A DNA stretch of 64,000 nucleotides from positions 496,001 through 560,000 of the forward strand of contig NZ_JAYDCK010000003.1 in assembly GCF_034555965.1 (NCBI RefSeq), read 5' to 3'. The notes under the pieces are model-generated. The model had not been told where the DNA came from. It did no database searches and saw only the letters and a list, made by a program, of their open reading frames with translations. Every line of letters starts with the position of its first letter. Positions within the stretch are counted from its first letter, which is position 1. Shown here in pieces: positions 9,670 through 20,534 of the stretch. The position numbers and the translations under genes are program-made. This DNA is from Aquicoccus sp. G2-2 (GTDB taxonomy: Bacteria > Pseudomonadota > Alphaproteobacteria > Rhodobacterales > Rhodobacteraceae).

Positions 9670-10827
9670 TCATCGGCGCTTCGCGGCCAGCTTTTCTTCC
9701 ATCAACGCCACCGCAGAGGCGGCCCATGCGCGCCAGTTGAGGGTGGTTTCGTATTCGGCGCGGGCGTTTTTGCACAGCGCGTCGTAGCGCGCGGGTGTTT
9801 CAATATCGGCCAACACACGGGCGGCGAAATCGGCGGCGGTTGCGCCGGGCAGCAGGGCATGGCCAGTGACGCCGTCGCGCACCGGCACGCCGCCTTGGGC
9901 GAGACACAAGGCAGGCAGGCCAAAGGCGGCGGCTTCGCAAAAGGCGAAACCGAAGCTTTCAATGCTGGGCTGGACGAGGAAATGCGCCTGTCGCAGGGCG
10001 GCGGCGAAGCGCGCGGCTTGATCGGGGCGGGCTTTGTCGAGCGGGCCGAGAAGGGTGACGTGCTTGTTTTGATCGAACGCGGGCGGGGTGGCACCGATCA
10101 CGGTGAGGCGCGCATCAATGCCGTGGGTGCGCAGGGCTTGCATCGTGTCGAACGCCATCGGCCCGCCCTTGGCGAACCAGTCGCGCCCGATGACAAGCAG
10201 GTTGAGCGGCCCGCCCGTTATGGTGCGCGCAGGCGGCGCGCCGGGATCGTCGATATTGGCACCCCAGGGGATGACATGCGCCTTGTCTGTGGGCAGGCCA
10301 TAGAGCGGGTCGGCGGCGCGTTTGAGCCAGTCGGTTGGCCAGAGCAGCAGGTCGGTGGCATTGAGGATGCGCCGTTCGGCGCGCAGCACCAGCGGATCAA
10401 CCAAGCGACGCGCAACCCACGAAGCCCCGAAGTTCCGGCCAATCGCGGAGCGGCGATAGACGGTTGGCGTGGCGTCGGACATGAAGGCTGAGAGCGCGCC
10501 GGGCGGCGGGCGGATATGCGACATGGATTGCAGTGAATAGACGCCGAGCACGACATCGAAATCGCCCGCTTTGAGCTGCCGGTTGAGGGGGCGCGCAATC
10601 AACGGGGCGGCGGCGAGATGCGCGCGCCAGCGCAGCCGCAGCTGCGCGCCGACGGGCAGCGCATAGATGGCGCGGCGCAGCGGTTCGGCCATGCCCCAGC
10701 TTTGTGGCAGGATGGTCAGGTCGGCGTGATCGGACAGGGCGCGGAATATCTGCGCATTGCCGCCGGAATAGGGCAGCGTGTGTTCGGGCGAGATATCGCA
10801 GAGATAGGCGATTTTCAGGCGCGGCAT
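9670..10827 (-). CDS. Glycosyltransferase family 4
   Basis: GT-B fold glycosyltransferase of 385 residues with the retaining GT4 signature near the C-terminus (ESFGFAFCEAAAFGLPAL, then GGVPV-DGVTG). The N-terminal strand KIAYLCDISPEHTLPYSGG follows directly from the ATG at 10827, which I chose over longer upstream extensions. It would add a sugar to the lipid-linked repeat unit in the cytoplasm. It is transcribed away from the polymerase gene across a 250-base divergent promoter region. Donor and acceptor are unknown. Confidence 0.87.
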   Translation of the reverse strand: MPRLKIAYLCDISPEHTLPYSGGNAQIFRALSDHADLTILPQSWGMAEPLRRAIYALPVGAQLRLRWRAHLAAAPLIARPLNRQLKAGDFDVVLGVYSLQSMSHIRPPPGALSAFMSDATPTVYRRSAIGRNFGASWVARRLVDPLVLRAERRILNATDLLLWPTDWLKRAADPLYGLPTDKAHVIPWGANIDDPGAPPARTITGGPLNLLVIGRDWFAKGGPMAFDTMQALRTHGIDARLTVIGATPPAFDQNKHVTLLGPLDKARPDQAARFAAALRQAHFLVQPSIESFGFAFCEAAAFGLPALCLAQGGVPVRDGVTGHALLPGATAADFAARVLADIETPARYDALCKNARAEYETTLNWRAWAASAVALMEEKLAAKRR

Positions 10828-11077
10828 ATGCGGACATTTCCCGATGCGCGGGGCGGGCCCGCAAGTTCGGGCGCAGCATAGGGTGTTTCGGGGGCTTGTT
10901 GGAAGAGAGGTTGTGGTTGGCTGCGCCGATACGGGATCAAGCGCTGTGACCAATTGGAGGCGTTGCGCAGGATTGTCAGCCATTTGGCAACACATCCCGC
11001 GCAATGCCGCGCGACAGGAGGTGCAAAGGCTGATAAGCTCTGGCGAAAGCTGGAAAAAGAGCTGACTCCGAGGCGGC

Positions 11078-12499
11078 ATGGGCCATCCGAATACACTTGC
11101 ATATCTGGTGCTGGCGGCGTGGCCGCTGGTGTCGCTGCTGATATTTCGCAAGTTCGATCTGGGCCGTGCGATTATCTGGTCGTTGGTGCTGGCCTATCTG
11201 TTCTTGCCGCCCCCGCCGGCGGTGTTCGACTATCCGCTGTTGCCGCCGCTTTCAAAGAAAACGCTGCCGCCGGTGGTGGCGTTCGTAATCGTGTTCTTCA
11301 TGCGCGGGCGGGAGATGAAGCTGCTGCCGCATTCGTGGGTGGCGCGGGTATTGATGATAACTTTCGTATTCAGCCCGCTGGCCACGGTGCTTAACAATGG
11401 CGCGCCGGTGTTTTTCGGGCAGGTTGAGCTGCCTGCGTTGCGGTTGGTCGAAGCGGTGGCGTTGATGGTGAACAAGGCGATGCTGTTGATGCCGTTCGTG
11501 CTGGCCTATAACTTCCTGCGCCGGGAGGATGATCAGCGCGATTTTCTGGTGGCGTTGCTGGGCGCGGGGCTGGTTTATTCGCTGTTGATGCTGGTCGAAA
11601 TCCGGCTTTCGCCGCAGATCAACATTTGGCTTTACGGCTACTTCCAGCACAATTTCGATCAGATGATGCGGTTTGGCGGCTTCCGGCCCATCGTGTTCTT
11701 GTATCACGGGCTTTGGGTGGCGTTTTTCGCGCTGATGGTGACGGCGGCGGCGGCGGCGTTGGCGCGCGGCGCGAAAGGCCCGCTAAAGACGTTTGCGCTG
11801 GGCGCGGCGGGTTATATGTGGGTGGTGTTGGTGCTGTGCAAATCGGTGGCCTCGATCGGGTATTCGCTGGTGTTGGTGCCGATGGTGTTTTTTGCAGGCC
11901 AGCGGTGGCAATTCCGGGTGGCGGCGGTGCTGGCGTTTATGGCGCTGGCTTATCCGGCGTTGCGCGGGCTGGATATGGTGCCGACGCAGCGTTTGGTGAG
12001 CGAGGCGGCGGATATTGACCAGAACCGCGCCAATTCATTGAAATTCCGCTTTGATAACGAGCAGGTGCTGATGGAGCGCGCCCGGCTGAAGCCGATTTTC
12101 GGCTGGGGAAGCTGGGGGCGCAATCAAATCCTTGATCCGGGGTCGGGCGAGATATTGACGGTGACGGATGGTCGCTGGATCATCACCATCGGGGAATGGG
12201 GCTGGGTCGGGTTTATTGCCGAGTTCGGTATGCTGGGCTGGCCGTTGCTTTTGCTGGCGTGGCGCAGCGTGGGGATGAAGGAAGATGAGGCACCGAGCCG
12301 GTGGCTCGGCCCGGTGGCGTTGCTCCTTGGGTTCAACATTTTCGATCTTTTGCCCAACGCGACGATTACCACGCTGACCTTCCTGATGGCGGGGATGATT
12401 TTGGGCTATATCGAGACGCGCAGGTCAGGCGGACATGGTGAGACGCAGAGGATGACGCCGCCGCGCGACAAGGACAAGACTCTCAGGAGCGTGATGTGA
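11078..12499 (+). CDS. O-antigen/exopolysaccharide polymerase-like membrane protein (Wzy type)
   Basis: Integral membrane protein of 473 residues with roughly eleven hydrophobic segments and a large periplasmic loop in the C-terminal half (about residues 305-370), the architecture of Wzy polymerases. The loop contains FGWGSWGRNQI, and the motif resembles the Wzy_C/O-antigen ligase pattern. It would join repeat units at the periplasmic face of the membrane. Its stop overlaps the start of the next glycosyltransferase (GTGA). Wzy proteins are too divergent for motif proof, so this rests on topology and context. An O-antigen ligase is the main alternative. Confidence 0.8.
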   Translation: MGHPNTLAYLVLAAWPLVSLLIFRKFDLGRAIIWSLVLAYLFLPPPPAVFDYPLLPPLSKKTLPPVVAFVIVFFMRGREMKLLPHSWVARVLMITFVFSPLATVLNNGAPVFFGQVELPALRLVEAVALMVNKAMLLMPFVLAYNFLRREDDQRDFLVALLGAGLVYSLLMLVEIRLSPQINIWLYGYFQHNFDQMMRFGGFRPIVFLYHGLWVAFFALMVTAAAAALARGAKGPLKTFALGAAGYMWVVLVLCKSVASIGYSLVLVPMVFFAGQRWQFRVAAVLAFMALAYPALRGLDMVPTQRLVSEAADIDQNRANSLKFRFDNEQVLMERARLKPIFGWGSWGRNQILDPGSGEILTVTDGRWIITIGEWGWVGFIAEFGMLGWPLLLLAWRSVGMKEDEAPSRWLGPVALLLGFNIFDLLPNATITTLTFLMAGMILGYIETRRSGGHGETQRMTPPRDKDKTLRSVM

Positions 12500-13782
12500 G
12501 CCAGCGGCGCAAGGTTTTGGTGATTGCGGAGGCGGCCAACCCGGAATGGGTTTCGGTGCCGCTGGTGGGGTGGTCGCTTGCTTGTGCGCTGCGCGGGGTG
12601 GCGGATGTGCATATCGTCACCCATAGCCGCAACCGCGATGCATTCCTGCGCGCCGGGCAGGTGGAGGGGCGCGATTTTACCGCGATCAACAGCGATGCGG
12701 TGGCGGGGCCGCTTTGGAAGCTGGGCGAGTGGCTGCGCATGGGCGAGGGCAAGGGGTTTACCGCGCTACAGGCCACGGCTGCGCTGGCCTATCCCTATTT
12801 CGAGCGTCAGGTCTGGCGCAGGTTCGGGGCGGACATCGCGGCGGGGCACTATGACGTGGTGCATCGGGTGACGCCGCTGTCGCCAACCGCGCCGTCGCCG
12901 CTGGCCCGGCGCTGCGCACGCGCGGGGGTGGCGTTCGTGCTAGGGCCGCTTAATGGCGGGGTGCCGTGGCCGAAAGGCTTTGAGGCCGAGCGGCGGCGGG
13001 AGCGCGAGTGGCTGTCTTATGTGAGGGGCGCTTACCGGCTGTTACCGGGGCGCGGGGCCACGCTGCGCCATGCGGCGGCGATTATCGCAGGCTCGCGCCA
13101 TACCGCCAGCGAAGTGCCCGCGCGCTATGCGCAGAAATGCGTTTACATTCCCGAGAATGGCATTGATCCGGCGCGGTTTTCGCGTGTGGCCGCGCCCGAG
13201 GGGCCGGTGCTGAGCGCGTGTTTTCTGGGCCGGATGGTGCCTTACAAGGGGCCGGATATGTTGCTTGAGGCGGCGCTGCCGTTGCTGCAAGCCGGGCGGC
13301 TGCGGCTGGAGATGATCGGGGATGGGCCGCTTTTGGGCGATCTGAAAGCATATGCGGCGGCGCAAGGGGTGGACGGGGCGGTCACGTTTCATGGCTGGCT
13401 CGCGCATGGTGCGGTGCAGGACGTGATGGCGGGCTGTCACTTGCTGGCATTTCCGTCGGTGCGAGAATTCGGCGGCGGTGTGGTGCTTGAGGCGATGGCG
13501 CTTGGCGTGGTGCCGATGGTGGTGGATTACGCGGGGCCGGGGGAATTGGTGCGCGATGAGTGGGGCATCAAGCTGCCGCTGGGGGCGCGGGATGAGATCG
13601 TGGCGGAGTTTGCGCGCGCGCTGGCGCGGGTGGCGGGCGATCCGGCGGCAATTGCCCCGCTGGCGGGTGCCGGGCGGGCGCGGGTGGCGGCGGCCTATAC
13701 CTGGGCGCGCAAGGCAGAGCAGGTGGCGGCGGTTTATGACTGGGTGCTCAATGAAGGGCAAAAGCCCGCGCCGTTTGAGTGA
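12496..13782 (+). CDS. Glycosyltransferase family 4
   Basis: GT-B fold enzyme of 428 residues. The C-terminal Rossmann domain starts near residue 235 (LSACFLGRMVPYKGPDMLLEA), and the GT4 nucleotide-sugar site reads REFGGGVVLEAMALGVVP. The GTG start at 12496 overlaps the polymerase stop and is preceded by CAGGAG, so the two genes are translationally coupled. It would build the polysaccharide repeat unit. The sugar transferred cannot be deduced. It lies 68 bases upstream of the secreted hydrolase gene in the same direction. Confidence 0.88.
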   Translation: MSQRRKVLVIAEAANPEWVSVPLVGWSLACALRGVADVHIVTHSRNRDAFLRAGQVEGRDFTAINSDAVAGPLWKLGEWLRMGEGKGFTALQATAALAYPYFERQVWRRFGADIAAGHYDVVHRVTPLSPTAPSPLARRCARAGVAFVLGPLNGGVPWPKGFEAERRREREWLSYVRGAYRLLPGRGATLRHAAAIIAGSRHTASEVPARYAQKCVYIPENGIDPARFSRVAAPEGPVLSACFLGRMVPYKGPDMLLEAALPLLQAGRLRLEMIGDGPLLGDLKAYAAAQGVDGAVTFHGWLAHGAVQDVMAGCHLLAFPSVREFGGGVVLEAMALGVVPMVVDYAGPGELVRDEWGIKLPLGARDEIVAEFARALARVAGDPAAIAPLAGAGRARVAAAYTWARKAEQVAAVYDWVLNEGQKPAPFE

Positions 13783-13850
13783 GGTGCTGGCTTGTCCGGC
13801 GCGCGGCGAAAGGCGAGACTGTGGGGCGAGGTGACAGGAGGCCGAAGGGC

Positions 13851-16747
13851 ATGACGATGCTGCGTATGGTTTGGTTTGCGGTGCTGTTTACAGCCCTTGG
13901 CAGCGTGGTGAGTGCGGCCGAGCGCAAAGTGTATTTCTTCGGTAACTCGCTGGTCAATCATGCCAGCGACACGGATGAAACCACGGTGCCCTATTGGCTG
14001 GCTGCGCTGGCGCGGGCGGGTGGACATCAGTTCAGGGCGGATGGGCAATGGGGGTTCCTGAAGGATTTTTCGCGCGCCCCACAGCCATTGGCGCAATGGG
14101 GGTTCAAGCGGGTGCAGGGCGCGTGGGATCAGCGGGCACAGACGTTTGCCAGCGTTGGTTGGGATGCGGTCGTGATCACGCCGGGGAATTTCATCCAGTA
14201 TCGCGCGCCGGACAAGACGTTTGAATGGGAGAACCCGACGAATGCCACCCCGCTGAGCGCGACGTTGCAGGTGATCGACCGCTATACCGGCGACGCGCCG
14301 ATCCTGATCTATGAGGGCTGGGCAGAGATGGAGGGCACGTTCCCGCCACGGGCGCGCAAATTCGCCGCCTACAAGGCGTTCAACACGGGCGATTATCATC
14401 AGTGGTTCGAGCAATACGTGGCGAATTTGCGCGCGGCGCGCCCCAAGCTGGATGTGGGGCTTATTCCGGTGGCGAAGGTGATTGCGGAGTTGACGGCAGC
14501 GGGCGGGCCGTTGGCCGGGTTAAGCCCGCAGGCGCTTTATATTGATGCCGACCCGCATGGCACGCCGACGACCTATCTTCTGGCGGCGATGGTGAGCTAT
14601 TCGGTGCTTTATGGGGAGGCGGCACCGGCGGGGTTGGCCCTGCCCGAGAGTATCGCGCCGCAATTACGCGATTCATACGAGTTGGTGGCGCGCGAGATTG
14701 CCGACAAGCTGGGGATCGCGCCGCAAAAGGCGGGTGCCGCGCCCGCACAGACGGGCGCGCCTGCGGTTGGGGTGGCCGATCCGGCAATGGCGATGGGGCT
14801 GAACGGGATTGCCGACTGGTCCACGCAACAGCCGTTCATCGACATCATGAAAACCGCGCGGCCATGGGTCGGCCACGAGGGCAGCCATTGGGCGGCGTGG
14901 GATGCCAAGCGGTTGGAAGAGGGGGGCTACCTTGACAAGCATGGCTGGCTCAAGGCGCTGCCGCCCACGGTGGACCGGGTGGAGACCTATTTCCTGACCG
15001 AGCAGGACAAGCGCGATACCGCTCTTGGTGGTAAATACCGGATACGTTGGAAAGGCAGTGGCAAGCTGGCCATTCTGGGCCGGGCGCGGCAGGTGCGGAT
15101 GGGCGACCATGAGGCGTGGTTTAACTACACTCCCGGCGAAGGGTTGGTGGCGCTGTCGATCTCGGCCACTGATCCGGGCGGGACCGGCGATTATATCCGC
15201 GATATTGACGTGGTGCGCGAGGATCAGATTGCGCTTTTTGAGGTCGGGGTGATCTTTAATCCAGCGTGGATTGCGCGAATTGCCGATCTGCGGGCCTTGC
15301 GGTTCATGGATTGGATGCTGACCAATGGCTCCCCCGTCACCACATGGGCCGGGCGGCCGGTGGTGGAGAATTTCTCTTACGTGTGGCGCGGGGTTCCGGC
15401 GGAGGTGATGATCGCGCTGGCCAACCGGGTGGGGGCTGATCCGTGGTTCAACATGCCGCACGCGGCGGATGACGATTATTCCGAGCATTTCGCGCGCATG
15501 GTGCTGGCGCGGCTTGACCCGCGGTTGAAGGTTTACGTGGAATATTCCAACGAGCTTTGGAATTTCGGCTTTCCACAGGCGCGCTGGGCCGGGGAACAGG
15601 CGAAGAAACGCTGGGGCGACAAGGCGGGGGACGGCGCATGGATGCAGTTTGTCGGGATGCGCGCGGCGCAGGTGATGCGCGCCTGGGCCGGGGTTTACGG
15701 CAAGGAACACGCCGACCAACTGGTGCGGGTGGTGGCGGTGCATACCGGCTGGCCGGGGCTGGAGGAGCCGCTGCTGGACGCGCCGCTTTGGCGGGCGGAG
15801 CCGGGGCAGGGCAACCTTAGCCCGGCGGCGCATTTCGATGCTTACGCGGTGTCGGGCTATTTTGGTTATGAGCTTGGCACGGATGAGGAAGATGGCCGCT
15901 TGTCGCAGATGCGCAAATGGTTGGCCGAAAGCCGTGCGGCGGCGGAGAAGACGTTCAAGGCGGACGGCTTGCAGCGCCGCGCGCTTGAGGCGGCGGTGGC
16001 CCCGGTGCGGTTTGATCAGGCGATCCCGCGTGCGGCAAAGGCGGTGCGCGATGGCTCGTTCAAGGAGTTGACGGAAACGCTTTGGCCTTATCACGCCAAG
16101 GCGGCGAAGCGGTATGGTTTGCGGCTTATCATGTATGAGGGCGGCACCCATGTGGTTGGCCATGGTGAGGCGGTCAATGATGAAGACCTGACGGCGTTTT
16201 TCGAGAAATTCAACTATTCGCCCGAGATGGCGGCGCTTTACCGCGATGAGCTGGCGGCGTGGCGCAAGCTGACCGGGGGGCGATGTTCAATGCGTTTGTC
16301 GATGTGGCGAAGCCGTCGAAATGGGGCTCTTGGGGGGCGCTGCGCTATCTTGGTGATGCGAATGGGCGCTGGGATGCGCTGATGGCTGATAATGCGCGCC
16401 CGCCGCAAGGCACAGCGCCGCGCGCGCCGGGGAGTTTCCTGCAAGGGGTGATGCGCGAGGGCACCGATGCGGATGAGCGCATCGAGGGCACGCTAGAGGA
16501 AGACATTCTGCAAGGCGGCGGCGGCGATGATGTGATTGTGAGCCATGGCGCGGCGGATTTCATTGATGGCGGCGCGGGCCGGGATGTTGCGGTGCTGCCG
16601 GGAAAGCGCGGTGACTACAGTTTTGCGATGCAGGGCAAACGGCTGCTGGCGCGGCGCGGCGCGCTGGCCGTGCGGTTGATCCGGGTTGAGGCGATGGCGT
16701 TCGAGGCGGAGCCGGGCAAGCAGTATCGGCTGGATTTGCCGGAGTAG
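13851..16747 (+). CDS. Secreted SGNH/glycoside-hydrolase-like protein with RTX repeats (frameshift in sequence)
   Basis: About 965 residues once one G is restored in the G6 run at 16275-16280. An N-terminal signal peptide (MTMLRMVWFAVLFTALGSVVSA) is followed by an SGNH-like region opening KVYFFGNSLVNH. The middle part contains YVEYSNELWNF, reminiscent of TIM-barrel cellulase-like hydrolases. The extreme C-terminus has a short Ca-binding nonapeptide-like block (LQGGGGDDVI, IDGGAGRDVA). AGGAGG at 13836-13841 supports the ATG at 13851. Such a protein could trim, release or deacetylate the polymer made by this locus. The exact enzyme class is uncertain. Without the correction the RTX part is lost. 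Confidence 0.75.
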
Positions 16748-16825
16748 CGGGGCGGGTTGGTTGATTAGCCGAGCGTCGTGGGACGGGGGCGATTCTTCGC
16801 CGAAAAATCGGCCGCCACATGCGGG

Positions 16826-18115
16826 TCAGGTGGCGAAAATCGCGTCGGTCAGGGTTTGCGCGCCCTGTGCGGAGGAAAACCCTGCGGCGATGCGCGCGCG
16901 GCCCATGGCAGAGAGCGCGTGGCAGCGCTCAGGGTCGCGGGCGAGTGATTCGATGGCGTCGGCCAGAAGGGCGGGGTGTTTGGGCGGGACGAGCAAGCCA
17001 TCACGGCCCGAGTGGATCAGTTCGGGCACGCCGCCGCCATTGGTGCCGATGGTGGGCACGCCCATCGCCATGGCCTCCATATACGCCACGCCGAGCGGTT
17101 CGTGCCACGAGGCGAGCACGAATATATGTGCCTTTTCAAGGTGATCGCGCACGGCACCGGCGTCAATCGCGCCGAGAAGGGTGACATGATCCTCAAGCCC
17201 GTGGCGGGCAATTTCGGCCTGCAATTCGATGTGATAGCCGGCGCCGCCGGTATCGTCCTCTCCGGCGATGGCAAGCCGCGCGTCGATCCCGGCATCGCGC
17301 AGGTGGCGGGTGGCTTGGATGAGATCCTGATGACCTTTGACGACATTGAGCCGCCCGCAGGAAAACAGCCTGAGCGGCCCGTCAGGCGCGGGCGGGGTGT
17401 AAGGCGTGGAGCGGGTGAGTGCGGCGGTATCGACGCCCATCGGCTGTATGAACAGGCGGGCGGGCGTGTCGTGGCCAAGGGATTTGCGCAGTTCAGCTTC
17501 GAGTTTGCGGGTAATCACCGTGCCGAAGGCGGCGTGGCGCCATTTGAAGCCTTGTCCGGGGCCGTAATCGGATAGCGGGCCGTGCAGGGTGAGCGAATAG
17601 GACAGCCCCCAGATGCGATTGGCCAGCGCGCAGATCAGTGCGGCGCGGGCGGCGGAATGAGCGTGAACATGCGAAATGCCTTGCGCGCGGGCGGCCAGCG
17701 CCAGACGGCGCGCGGCGGGCAGCGACAACAGCACATCGCGGGCAAATCGCGGGCCTTCACGCGCCAGATCACGCCAGAGCGCGCGCAGAGGCAGGCGCGG
17801 CAGGGCAAGCGCGGCATTGCCAGGGGAGAGATCGGCAAGATAGGTGGTGCGGGCGATGGCCGCGTCCGACCAGTCATGCGCGATCAGGCCGGGCGGTGGC
17901 GGGCGTGTGCTGAAAAGCGCCACATTGGTGCCATTGTTTTGCAGTTCAAGGATTTCGCGCCAGAAGAAGATATGGGTTTGGCCCGGAAACTGCGGTATCA
18001 GGAGGCCGATTTTTCGGGGCTTTGGCCGATCTTCTGACAAGGGGTGGGCTTTCTGCTGTGTGTCGGGGGGGCGCGTGATGAGTGACTGTGGTTTGAACCT
18101 TGTGAGACCCTGCAC
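16826..18115 (-). CDS. Glycosyltransferase family 4
   Basis: GT-B glycosyltransferase of up to 429 residues. The C-terminal domain carries LRLFSCGRLNVVKGHQDLI and the GT4 signature HEPLGVAYMEAMAMGVPTIG. The N-terminal domain has HVHAHSAARAA and LTLHGPLSDYGPG, seen in the colanic-acid-type subfamily. The only in-frame candidate near the expected N-terminus is a GTG at 18115, but the first 34 residues are poorly conserved-looking, so the true start may lie closer to KIGLLIPQFPG. It is divergent from the next glycosyltransferase across about 57 bases. Confidence 0.85.
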   Translation of the reverse strand: MQGLTRFKPQSLITRPPDTQQKAHPLSEDRPKPRKIGLLIPQFPGQTHIFFWREILELQNNGTNVALFSTRPPPPGLIAHDWSDAAIARTTYLADLSPGNAALALPRLPLRALWRDLAREGPRFARDVLLSLPAARRLALAARAQGISHVHAHSAARAALICALANRIWGLSYSLTLHGPLSDYGPGQGFKWRHAAFGTVITRKLEAELRKSLGHDTPARLFIQPMGVDTAALTRSTPYTPPAPDGPLRLFSCGRLNVVKGHQDLIQATRHLRDAGIDARLAIAGEDDTGGAGYHIELQAEIARHGLEDHVTLLGAIDAGAVRDHLEKAHIFVLASWHEPLGVAYMEAMAMGVPTIGTNGGGVPELIHSGRDGLLVPPKHPALLADAIESLARDPERCHALSAMGRARIAAGFSSAQGAQTLTDAIFAT

Positions 18116-18172
18116 CGGGACGTGGAGGGAGGCAAGCCTTTGGGCGGGCCTTGAGTTGATGGGACGGAACCG

Positions 18173-19033
18173 ATGCCAGGCATGAGCGTGATTATTCCCG
18201 CCGCGAACGAAGAGGCGCTGATCGGGCGCTGCCTTGCGGCGGTGCTGGCGTCGGAGCCGAAGCCGGGGGCGGGGTCGGGTTCAATCCCGCTGCCGCGCCC
18301 GATGCAGGTGATCGTGGTGGTCAATGGCTGCACCGATGCCACGGCGCAGGTGGCGCGCGGGCATGCCGGTGCGTTCAGCCGGATGGGCTGGGATTTCGAG
18401 GTGCTGGAGCTGGGCGCGGTGGGCAAGACCGGCGCACTTAACGCAGGCGACGACGTGGCGAAATTCGATGATCGGGTTTATCTTGATGCGGATGTGGTGG
18501 TTTCAAAACCGCTTTTGGATCAAATTGGCCGGGCGCTGGCCCGCAAGCGGGCGGTTTATGCCAGCGGGCGGGTGCGGTTTGCCAAGCCGAGGCGGATGAT
18601 AACGAAACTTTATGCAAAAACCTATGAACGCGTGCCGTTCATGGCGCAGGGCGTGCCGGGTTGTGGGTTTTTCGCGGTGAACGCGGCGGGGCGGCGGCGC
18701 TGGCGGCGCTGGCCCGACATTATTTCGGACGACACGTTTGCGCGGCTTTGTTTCGCGCCTGCCGAGCGGATTGGTGTGAGTGCCAGCTATGAATGGCCGA
18801 TTGTCGAGGGCTGGGATAATCTGGTGCGGGTGCGCGCAAGGCAGGATGCCGGGGTGCGCGAAGTGCATAAGGCGTTTCCGCAACTGGCCGCGAATGACGA
18901 TAATCCGAAAGTCGGATTTTTTGGTAAAGGTTTGCTTTTTATGCGAAATCCGCTGAGTTTTCTAACCTATGCCGCCGTCAGGATTGCGGCCCGGATGACC
19001 GGCGGTGAACGAAATTGGAGCCGCGGACGATGA
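18173..19033 (+). CDS. Glycosyltransferase family 2
   Basis: GT-A fold glycosyltransferase of 286 residues. It begins with the canonical strand MSVIIPAANEEALIGRCL and has VVNGCTDAT and a DADVVVS acidic motif for metal and nucleotide-sugar binding. The C-terminal part may associate with the membrane. It would extend the lipid-linked oligosaccharide in the cytoplasm. Its stop overlaps the start of the flippase gene (ATGA at 19030-19033), so the two are coupled. The second ATG at 18182 is also a possible start. Confidence 0.87.
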   Translation: MPGMSVIIPAANEEALIGRCLAAVLASEPKPGAGSGSIPLPRPMQVIVVVNGCTDATAQVARGHAGAFSRMGWDFEVLELGAVGKTGALNAGDDVAKFDDRVYLDADVVVSKPLLDQIGRALARKRAVYASGRVRFAKPRRMITKLYAKTYERVPFMAQGVPGCGFFAVNAAGRRRWRRWPDIISDDTFARLCFAPAERIGVSASYEWPIVEGWDNLVRVRARQDAGVREVHKAFPQLAANDDNPKVGFFGKGLLFMRNPLSFLTYAAVRIAARMTGGERNWSRGR

Positions 19034-20396
19034 GCGCGCTGGGCGGATTTATCGCAAATCAGAGCGTTGCGGCGCGCGCGCTACGCAGCGCCGGGCTGAC
19101 AATTGCGGGGTTTGCGGCCAGTCAGGGTTTGCGGCTTGCTTCCAATCTGGTGCTGACGCGCATCCTGTTCCCCGAGGCGTTCGGGATGATGGCGCTGATC
19201 AGCGTTTTCCTGATGGGGTTGAACCAGTTTTCCGATGTCGGCGTGGCGCCTTCGATCATGCAGAGCAAACGCGGTGATGAGCGGGCGTTTCTTGATACCG
19301 CATGGACCATCCAGATGTTTCGCGGTTTCGGGCTGTTTGCCGTGGCTTGCGCGATTGCATGGCCGGTATCGCTGTTTTATGGCGAACCTGATCTGGCGCA
19401 GATGCTGCCGGTTTCGGCGCTGACGCTGATCCTGACCGGGTTTAATCCGACACGGATGGAAGAGGCCAGTCGGCATTTGCGGCTGGGCATGGTGACGCTG
19501 CTTGACTTCGTCAACCAGATTGTCGGGATCATAGCGGCAATTGCGCTGGCTTGGTGGCTGCAATCGGTTTGGGCGCTGGTCATTTCCGGGGTGATCGGCG
19601 CTTTGGTGCAGCTTGTTGTTTACAATGTGTTTTTGCCCGGTGAGCGGAACCGCATCCGGTGGGAACGGGCGGCGGCGCAGGAATTGATTCATTTTGGCAA
19701 ATGGATATTCCTGTCCACTGTGGCGGGGTTCGTGCTTTATCAGGCTGACAAGCTGCTGATCGGGAAATACCTGCCGCTGGACCAGTTCGGGGTGTATAAT
19801 ATCGGCTATTTCCTTGCTTCGGTTCCGCTTTTGATGGGCGGGGTTTTGGTGCGGCGTATCCTGATCCCGATTTACCGTGAATGGCCCCCCAAGGAGAGCG
19901 CGGCGAATTTCGCGCGGCTGCGCAAGATGCGCTTTGCCGTGTCGGGCGCGCTTTTGGCGCTGTTGGCGATATTCGCGATTGGCGGAGAGTGGATTGTCGG
20001 GCTGCTTTATGATCCGCGCTATGCGATGGCGGGGGCTGTGGCGGTGGTGATTGCCGCAATGCAAATTCCGCAGGTTATCGCGCTGACCTATGATCAGGCG
20101 GCCCTTGCGGCGGGGGATTCGAAGCGGTTTTTCGTGCTGGCGGGTGCCAAAGCGGTGGTTATGGTGGTGTGCCTGTTGGCCGGGCTTGAGATGGCCGGGC
20201 TGTTTGGCGCGCTGATCGGGCAGGGGGTGGCGATGGTGATCGTCTATCCGGTGGTGATCTGGCTGTCGCGTTCGACCGGCGCGTGGGATCCGCTGCATGA
20301 CGTGGCGCTGGCGCTGGCCGGGGGGCGCTTGTGGCGCTGGCGTTCTGGATCAATGCCGAATCTATTGCGGCGCTTTCAGGGCTGCAAACCCCGTGA
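19030..20396 (+). CDS. Wzx-type polysaccharide flippase (oligosaccharide translocase; frameshift near the end)
   Basis: Multispanning membrane protein of about 455 residues with twelve or more hydrophobic segments and the MOP-superfamily N-terminus (ALRSAGLTIAGFAASQGLRL). It would flip the finished lipid-linked repeat unit to the periplasm. The raw frame runs past the end into arginine/cysteine-rich sequence. Adding one G in the run 20320-20325 gives a hydrophobic last helix (LVALAFWINAESIAALSG) and a stop at 20394-20396. The start ATG overlaps the upstream glycosyltransferase stop. The C-terminal correction is less certain than the others because the tail is short. Confidence 0.85.
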
Positions 20397-20534
20397 TTGT
20401 GGCGGGAATGTGGCGAAGGGGGCAGGCAATAACCCCTTTATATGCGCAGGAAACTTGTGAAACCGCCCTAAAGCCACCTTATTCTTTGGATAGGGTTGAA
20501 GAGAGTTGAGACACCTGGGACGAGTTCTGACTTC

